Below, one piece after another: positions 7,301 to 10,853 of a stretch of DNA of 10,853 nucleotides. Every line of letters starts with the position of its first letter. Within the stretch, counting starts at the first letter, position 1. This DNA is from Chloroflexota bacterium. GTDB taxonomy: Bacteria > Chloroflexota > Anaerolineae > Anaerolineales > DRKV01. The position numbers and the translations under genes were made by a program. The notes under the pieces were generated by a model. The model was not told the origin of the DNA, made no database searches, and saw only the letters and a program-made list of their open reading frames with translations. Location of the stretch: the NCBI GenBank assembly GCA_011051635.1, contig DRKV01000221.1, positions 1 through 10,853 on the forward strand, read 5' to 3'.

Positions 7301-7504
7301 GCCATCGAGGCTCTGGAGAAGACGCTTTCTTACGCCGGCAAGAACAACCGCTGGCGGCTGGAAGAGACCCTTGCCCGCCTCTATGCCCAGCAGCAGGATA
7401 AGGCCGGCGCCTTGCAGTACGCCCGGCAGGCTTTGGCCGATGCTCCCGAAACGGAGCAGGAGCGGTTGCAAACCCTGGTCTCGCAGGTTCAGGCCATGCC
7501 GTAG
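4313..7504 (+). CDS. O-antigen ligase family (Wzy_C) membrane protein with C-terminal TPR domain
   Basis: This is a 1063-residue membrane protein. Members of the WaaL/Wzy/PglL family transfer or polymerise lipid-linked glycans on the outer side of the cytoplasmic membrane. Several transmembrane helices fill residues 1-300. The segment GSYQRLQGFYTTFGYL lies near residue 112 and GSRGPFLGL near 245. A long periplasmic loop then contains YGPESMY (near 360) and SHNETWDSLVTTG with His391, matching the conserved HNxxL-type loop motif needed for ligase activity. A second set of helices lies at about 435-555 and 585-770, with a basic, Ala/Arg-rich loop between them (about 545-580). From about 786 the protein is soluble and built of TPR-like helical pairs (for example LAPNEDYYYLFLGRAYLEQA and AYMYGSALGNVYIELQQYPQ). 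Ordinary WaaL proteins are roughly 400 residues, so this one has extra helices and an added TPR part, perhaps for binding acceptors or partners. Ligase and polymerase roles cannot be told apart here. Start by a good ribosome binding site. Confidence 0.85.
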   Translation: MARLSRFADGLMEAAWLAALIGTPVFFDVYSSRIFEPDKITLLRSLALLALGAWLVKILAQGGFRWQTLERKATWRQTFTSIPLALPVTLLFLVYLIATIFSVAPRTSLWGSYQRLQGFYTTFGYLVFFAVIAGNLRRREQIERILTTVIVSSLAVSLYGILQHYGLDPVPWGGNVKNRIAANMGNSIFVAAYLIMAVPLTVARVIESMRAILGTQEADTARHVIRATLYIFILALQVIAIYFSGSRGPFLGLLAGLFFFFLLVAARARKRWLTMGTITATLVGVVFLGLLNVPNGPLEPLRDSPWVGRFGHLLDTDQRTSKVRQYIWEGASQLVAPHEPITFPDGTPDRWNAIRPLIGYGPESMYVAYNRFYPPKLGQVEKRNASPDRSHNETWDSLVTTGVLGLLVYLFVFGSVFYYGFRWLGLIATPRQRTWFIAFVVVGGVLGAVALTVLLGIAFLGVGLPLGILTGLVGYITMRSLQGAGADEETGLDWRSLAMIAFFTAVIAHFVEIHFGIAIVSTRTHFWIYTASLLVMGHILPAGKWHTFEGAAAPRETAAPQKGGRRTRSRKARQTQRESSPWEGVFIGGGIVSLLMVVLGFDYISNLNHNASAGTVLWESLTRLPLQKNALSYGILALVVTVWIVATLLFACEEERARSVGLGKAIAAIGGISFLVGLLYWAWQAGTLAALSQLAPATQEQLVAQLRSFEGLLTHFYLYGLLVLLGMAFVLPPSQGVRRQAEAAWAGVAAPFILLAVIAISVTTNLRVIQADIAFKMADPFTRGTQWPVAMLVYQHAIDLAPNEDYYYLFLGRAYLEQAKNLKTVEERRSLFLQAERDLKTAQKLNPLNTDHTANLARLYSWWASATDDPAERKKYADLSDAYYEKALALSPHNVVLWGEWAILDLNLRHDPEAALEKLDHAQELDDTYDRTYALLGDYYLNQARQAEGDARQQALEKAAEAYAQALERVHGQKQTAYMYGSALGNVYIELQQYPQAIEALEKTLSYAGKNNRWRLEETLARLYAQQQDKAGALQYARQALADAPETEQERLQTLVSQVQAMP

Positions 7505-7511
7505 AGAGGAA
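7505..7511 (+). promoter_or_regulatory. Ribosome binding site fixing the glycosyltransferase start
   Basis: AGAGGAA begins immediately after the ligase stop (7502-7504) and lies nine bases before the ATG at 7521. The open frame extends about 400 bases further upstream, but that part overlaps the ligase TPR coding region out of frame and reads as Arg/Pro/Ser-rich shadow. The site therefore supports 7521 as the true start. Confidence 0.7.
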
Positions 7512-7520
7512 GAGTTGCCG

Positions 7521-9314
7521 ATGCCCTGGCTGTCGTTTGGAATTGCGTTGGCGTGCAGTCTGCTGCTCGTGCCGGTGGTGCGCTGGCTGAGTTTTCGCAC
7601 CAATCGGATTGCTTACCCCCGCAAAGACCGCTGGAATCCCCGCCCGACCCCCACCCTGGGGGGCGTGGGGATGTTCGTCGCCTTCATCGCCGCCGTCCTG
7701 TGGAGCGGGGCGGCCCGCCCCGATACGCTCCCTGTCCTCTTTGGCGCGGCCATCATGTTCTTCGTCGGGCTGTACGACGACTATCGCGAACTCTCGCCCC
7801 CCGCAAAACTGATTGGGCAAATCCTGGCCGCCGCCGTGGTCGTCTTCTTCGGCTACCAGATTGCCTTCTTCAAGTTCGACCTGCTCAACATCCTCCTGAC
7901 CTTCGTCTGGCTGGTGGGCATCACCAACGCCCTCAACTTGCTGGATAACATGGACGGCCTGGCGGGGGGGATTGCGCTCATCGTGGTCGCCTTTTTGGGG
8001 GCTTTCTTTTTCAAGGCGGGCAACCAGCCCGCTTTTCTCCTGGTCTCCCTTTCCCTGGCGGGGGCGATTCTGGGCTTTCTGGTCTTCAACTTCCCGCCGG
8101 CGTCCATCTTCATGGGGGATAGCGGCAGTTTGTTTCTGGGCTTCACCCTGGCCTCGCTGGCTGTGGCGCGCAAGACGAGCGCTTCCAACGTCCTGGCCGT
8201 GGTTGCCATTCCCGCCCTGCTCTTCCTCCTGCCCATCCTGGATACCACCCTGGTGACAATTACGCGCCTGATGCGCGGCCAGTCGCCCGCCCAAGGAGGG
8301 CGCGACCACACCTCGCACCGTCTGATTGCCTTCGGTCTCACCGAGCGGCAGGCGGTGCTCTCGCTGTACGCCATCGCGGTGCTCTCCGGCCTCGCCAGCA
8401 CGATTGTGGAGAGCCGGGCTTACGATTTCAGCCTCGTCTTCGTACCCGTCCTTATCATTGCTCTCTCCCTCCTGGCGGCCTACCTGGGACGCTTGCAGGT
8501 CGTCCCCGACCGCCCCCCCGACGGGCAGTACGGCGCGCTGGCGCGGGTCGCCGTCCAACTGGCCTACCGCCAGCGGATTTTCGAGATTCTGCTGGACTTT
8601 CTGCTCATCAGCGTGGCCTACTACCTGGCCTGGTGGACGCGCTACAACTGGGCGCTCTCCGACGCCCAACTGACGTTTTACTTGCGCACTCTGCCGCTGG
8701 CCCTGGCGGGTACGTACATCTCTTTTTTCGCCTTCGGCGTTTACCGCGGGGTGTGGGAATTCATCGGGGTGCAGGATGCCATGGGATTTGTGCGCGCCGT
8801 CCTGGGGGCGGTGGTGCTCGTCGGCCTTGCCCTGGCTCTCCTTTACCCCGAATTCCACGGGGGAACGGCTCAAGGCATCTGGGTCCCCATCTTCCTTTTC
8901 GGAGTCTTCCTGTTCATCGGGCTGGCCGCCTCGCGGGCCTCTTTCCGTATCCTGGACCAGTTGTATACCCGGCAGGCGCAGCGGGTCAGGATGCCCGTGG
9001 TGGTTTACGGGGCGGGGCGGGCCGGGGAGATGGCCGTGCGCTGGATGCAACTCAACCCCGATTTGGGCTATCATCCGGTCGCCTTTCTGGATGACGACCC
9101 CCGCAAGTGGGGGCGCGTCATTCATGGAATCAAGGTGGTGGGAGATGGCAGCCGCTTTGAGGAGATTCTCCGCAGCGAGACTCCCGTAGGGCTGGTCCTG
9201 ACCCTGGATGAGATTTCCGCCACCCCGCAGGGAAGCGCGTTGTTGGCCCTCTGCCGCCGGGAGGGGCTGTGGGTGCGCCGCCTGCGCCTGGACTTTGAGG
9301 AAGTGGATTTGTGA
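7521..9314 (+). CDS. WecA/TagO-type glycosyl-1-phosphate transferase fused to a WbpM/WcaJ-type membrane-Rossmann module
   Basis: The protein has 597 residues. Residues 1-325 form a polyprenyl-phosphate GlcNAc/MurNAc-1-phosphate transferase (GT4, MraY/WecA/TagO family). Its motifs are TPTLGG (43-48), LYDDYREL (84-91), NLLDNMDGLAGG (139-150, catalytic aspartates), GDSGSLFLG (199-207), ILDTT (239-243) and GGRDHTSHRL (259-268). It would load the first sugar phosphate onto undecaprenyl phosphate. Residues about 350-597 are a second module: four hydrophobic helices (about 353-475) and a Rossmann fold starting VVVYGAGRAGE (493-503), then AFLDDDPRKWGRVIHGIKVVG (from 521). This matches the N-terminal half (CoA_binding_3-like) of WbpM/CapD dehydratases and of WcaJ/WbaP transferases. 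The catalytic half of either family is absent, and the protein ends at residue 597. The module may bind a nucleotide or act as a regulatory or scaffolding part. It follows the ligase by 16 bases and overlaps the next gene by GTGA. Confidence 0.87.
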   Translation: MPWLSFGIALACSLLLVPVVRWLSFRTNRIAYPRKDRWNPRPTPTLGGVGMFVAFIAAVLWSGAARPDTLPVLFGAAIMFFVGLYDDYRELSPPAKLIGQILAAAVVVFFGYQIAFFKFDLLNILLTFVWLVGITNALNLLDNMDGLAGGIALIVVAFLGAFFFKAGNQPAFLLVSLSLAGAILGFLVFNFPPASIFMGDSGSLFLGFTLASLAVARKTSASNVLAVVAIPALLFLLPILDTTLVTITRLMRGQSPAQGGRDHTSHRLIAFGLTERQAVLSLYAIAVLSGLASTIVESRAYDFSLVFVPVLIIALSLLAAYLGRLQVVPDRPPDGQYGALARVAVQLAYRQRIFEILLDFLLISVAYYLAWWTRYNWALSDAQLTFYLRTLPLALAGTYISFFAFGVYRGVWEFIGVQDAMGFVRAVLGAVVLVGLALALLYPEFHGGTAQGIWVPIFLFGVFLFIGLAASRASFRILDQLYTRQAQRVRMPVVVYGAGRAGEMAVRWMQLNPDLGYHPVAFLDDDPRKWGRVIHGIKVVGDGSRFEEILRSETPVGLVLTLDEISATPQGSALLALCRREGLWVRRLRLDFEEVDL

Positions 9315-9796
9315 GCATCCCCCGACATGTCATCTTTTTGCACGGTCTTTACAGCAGCGGGCAGGCTTTCAAGGCGCAGTTTTTGCGGGCGCGTTACCCG
9401 CACATCCTGACGCCCGATTTCACCGGCGACCTGGGCGACCGGATGCGCGCCCTGATGCCCATTCTGGCCCCTTACGAAGATTGGACGCTCGTCGGCTCCA
9501 GTTTTGGAGGCTTGATGGCGGCATTGTACGCGGCGCAAAACCCGCGACGGGTACGCAAACTGGTGCTGCTGGCCCCGGCGCTCATCTGGCCGGATTTCGT
9601 TTCTCAGGCCGAGAAATTGCGCATAGCCATTCCCTCTGTCATTCTCCTCGGAAAGCAAGATAAAGTCATCCCCCTGAAGCAAGTCGAACCCGTCGTCCGG
9701 CGGGTTTTTACAACTCTCGACCTGCGCATCGTAGAGGACGACCACGGCCTGCACGCCACGGTACAAAAATTGGATTGGGACGCGCTGCTCGCTTAA
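9311..9796 (+). CDS. Small alpha/beta hydrolase (YqiA/RBBP9-like size)
   Basis: This complete 161-residue alpha/beta hydrolase-fold protein has no signal peptide and is probably cytosolic. The oxyanion strand reads VIFLHGLYSSG (residues 7-17). The nucleophile elbow is GSSFGG with Ser64. The likely acid is Asp117 in GKQDKVIP, and the base is His145 (or His148) in EDDHGLH. The set of three catalytic residues is thus intact although the lid domain is missing, as in the short UPF0227/RBBP9-like esterases. The start is GTG at 9311, overlapping the stop of the preceding gene by GTGA, with GAGGAAG about eight bases upstream. Coupling to the glycosyltransferase suggests a role in the same pathway, for example removal of an acyl or other ester group, but the substrate cannot be read from the sequence. 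Confidence 0.82.
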   Translation: MSIPRHVIFLHGLYSSGQAFKAQFLRARYPHILTPDFTGDLGDRMRALMPILAPYEDWTLVGSSFGGLMAALYAAQNPRRVRKLVLLAPALIWPDFVSQAEKLRIAIPSVILLGKQDKVIPLKQVEPVVRRVFTTLDLRIVEDDHGLHATVQKLDWDALLA

Positions 9797-9810
9797 GGGT
9801 TTGGAGTGCA

Positions 9811-9822
9811 GCGACGTGTCGC
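9811..9822. repeat. Short palindrome in the convergent gap
   Basis: The 29 bases between the two converging genes contain GCGACGTGTCGC, a perfect GCGAC/GTCGC inverted repeat with almost no loop. No T-run follows on either strand, so it is a poor intrinsic terminator. It may be a remnant of a larger REP-like palindrome or simply chance. Confidence 0.3.
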
Positions 9823-9825
9823 CTT

Positions 9826-10853
9826 CTACTCGCCGCGCACTTCCTCGATGAGGGCGTCCACGCGCTCCAGCAAGGCTGTAAGCGGCCGCAGGCCTTCCAG
9901 AACCGCTTCGGGGACGGGAGGCAGGGCAGGGGGTTCGGGCAGGTCTTCTCCGGTCAGGTCTTTGTAGCGGTAGCGGTATTCAATGTTGGGGGTGCGTTTG
10001 TAAAGGGCGCGGTACAGACGCGCCGCTTCCTGGCGGGCATCCTCCTGGGACGGGTCGAATTTCCAGATGCGGTAGGCCACCTCGGCAGCCTCGATGTCGT
10101 CGCTTTGCTCGTCCCGAAAGCGCACCTGCACCTCCCGCAAACGGCGGATAGCCTCTTCACGGGTGATGCGTCCCAAAGCGTGTAGCAGGCGAATCTCCCC
10201 TACGCTGGCCTGGAAGTGAATCTCATCGTATTCGATTTCCCCGGCGATTTGCAGAGCCTCGTGGTTGTGCCGGAAGGCCTCCTCGTAGTGTTGCCGGGCG
10301 GCCAGGGTTTTTCCCAGAGTGTACAGGGCTTCGCACAATTCGTAGGGGGTATCCAGCAGGCGGTCGAGCACGATAGCGCGTTGCAGAAACTTTTCCGCCC
10401 CGTGCAACTCGCGCTTTGCCAGAGAGATTTTCCCCAGATTCCACAAAGCGAAAGCCACCCCTGGCCGGTCACCCAACTCCAGCGAGATTTGCAGATTGCG
10501 CAGCGTGCAGGCCAGCGCGGCGGTATACTCGCCCTGGTAATCGTACACGCTGCCCATGTTGCCAATCCCCATGCTCACCCCCTGGCGGTCGCCGATTTCC
10601 TGGGCGATGCGCGTGTTTTCCAGATAATTGAGCATGGCTTGGGGATAGTTGCCTTGAGCAAGATGGATGTTGCCTATGTTGATAAGCAGCCGATTAGCCC
10701 GAAAACGGTCATTTTGTTCCTGGGCAATGTGGTAACTCTCTTCAAGATTCCGCATTGCCATCTCGTATCGACCGAGATTCGTGTATACGAGGCCGATGTT
10801 TCCAAGCGAACGCAGCAGAATGTCGGAGAGAGCATGACGGCGGGCTGAACTCT
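9826..10853 (-). CDS. TPR-repeat protein, C-terminal part (5' end outside window)
   Basis: The frame is open from the right edge to a TAG at 9828-9826, giving about 342 residues. An internal ATG at 10761 could be taken as a start, but the residues before it (RSLGNIGLVYTNLGRYE) are themselves a TPR helix pair that continues without a break, so the gene clearly begins outside the window. Repeats of about 40 residues follow: NIGNIHLAQGNYPQAM, NMGSVYDYQGEYTAAL, NLGKISLAKRELHGAE and TLGKTLAARQHYEEAF. This is the longer TPR_12-type spacing found in regulatory ATPases. After the repeats comes a charged region (REEAIRRLREVQVRFRDEQ) and a proline-rich tail (LPEPPALPPVPEAVLE) ending in a short helix. 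Large proteins with an N-terminal cyclase or AAA/NB-ARC ATPase and such a TPR tail are common in Chloroflexota, but no such domain is visible here. It is transcribed toward the polysaccharide genes, ends 29 bases from the hydrolase, and need not be part of the pathway. Confidence 0.85.
   Translation of the reverse strand, partial: SSARRHALSDILLRSLGNIGLVYTNLGRYEMAMRNLEESYHIAQEQNDRFRANRLLINIGNIHLAQGNYPQAMLNYLENTRIAQEIGDRQGVSMGIGNMGSVYDYQGEYTAALACTLRNLQISLELGDRPGVAFALWNLGKISLAKRELHGAEKFLQRAIVLDRLLDTPYELCEALYTLGKTLAARQHYEEAFRHNHEALQIAGEIEYDEIHFQASVGEIRLLHALGRITREEAIRRLREVQVRFRDEQSDDIEAAEVAYRIWKFDPSQEDARQEAARLYRALYKRTPNIEYRYRYKDLTGEDLPEPPALPPVPEAVLEGLRPLTALLERVDALIEEVRGE

Noticed and set aside
7122..7520. 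Upstream extension of the glycosyltransferase frame
   Set aside because: It overlaps the ligase TPR coding region and reads as Arg/Pro/Ser-rich shadow. The ribosome binding site after the ligase stop supports the ATG at 7521.
7134..9125. A 663-residue minus-strand open frame opposite the glycosyltransferase
   Set aside because: Same low-complexity hydrophilic composition as the previous antisense frame, with no motif; the plus strand holds all conserved GT4 motifs.
9797..9825. Bidirectional intrinsic terminator between the converging genes
   Set aside because: Only a five-base stem with almost no loop and no T-run on either strand.

Overview
The window is a piece of a bacterial surface-polysaccharide locus. 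The organism is most probably a member of the Chloroflexota (Anaerolineae-like). This rests on the moderately high GC, the style of the very large O-antigen-ligase/TPR protein, the WecA-like glycosyltransferase fusion and the TPR-rich neighbour. It is an inference, because no rRNA or marker gene is present.

Layout. Positions 1-3996 hold three minus-strand genes, read right to left: a Wzx-type polysaccharide flippase (3996-2551), a PAPS-dependent sulfotransferase (2554-1784), and a radical SAM/SPASM protein that continues in the same frame into a polysaccharide pyruvyl transferase domain (from 1787, running off the left edge). Each neighbouring pair overlaps by ATGA, so this is a translationally coupled operon. 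Positions 3997-4312 form a 316-base divergent intergenic region. Almost two thirds of it is two different degenerate tandem arrays placed back to back: about 15 heptamers, then 12 octamers. A good sigma70-type promoter sits at the end of the octamer array. Positions 4313-9796 hold three plus-strand genes: a 1063-residue O-antigen-ligase-family membrane protein with a C-terminal TPR domain, a 597-residue fusion of a WecA/TagO-type phosphoglycosyltransferase with a WbpM/WcaJ-type membrane and Rossmann module, and a small alpha/beta hydrolase that overlaps it by GTGA. Positions 9826-10853 hold the C-terminal part of a convergent minus-strand TPR protein that enters from the right edge.

How they may work together. 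The WecA-like enzyme could start glycan synthesis on a polyprenyl phosphate, the flippase could move lipid-linked glycan across the membrane, and the ligase could transfer it to an acceptor. The sulfotransferase and pyruvyl transferase domains would add acidic groups. No separate polymerase or ordinary glycosyltransferases are visible, so they would lie outside the window. The radical SAM/SPASM-pyruvyl transferase fusion, the glycosyltransferase fusion and the paired 7-mer/8-mer arrays are the most unusual items. The two leftmost genes have clearly lower GC than the rest, which suggests a separate origin.
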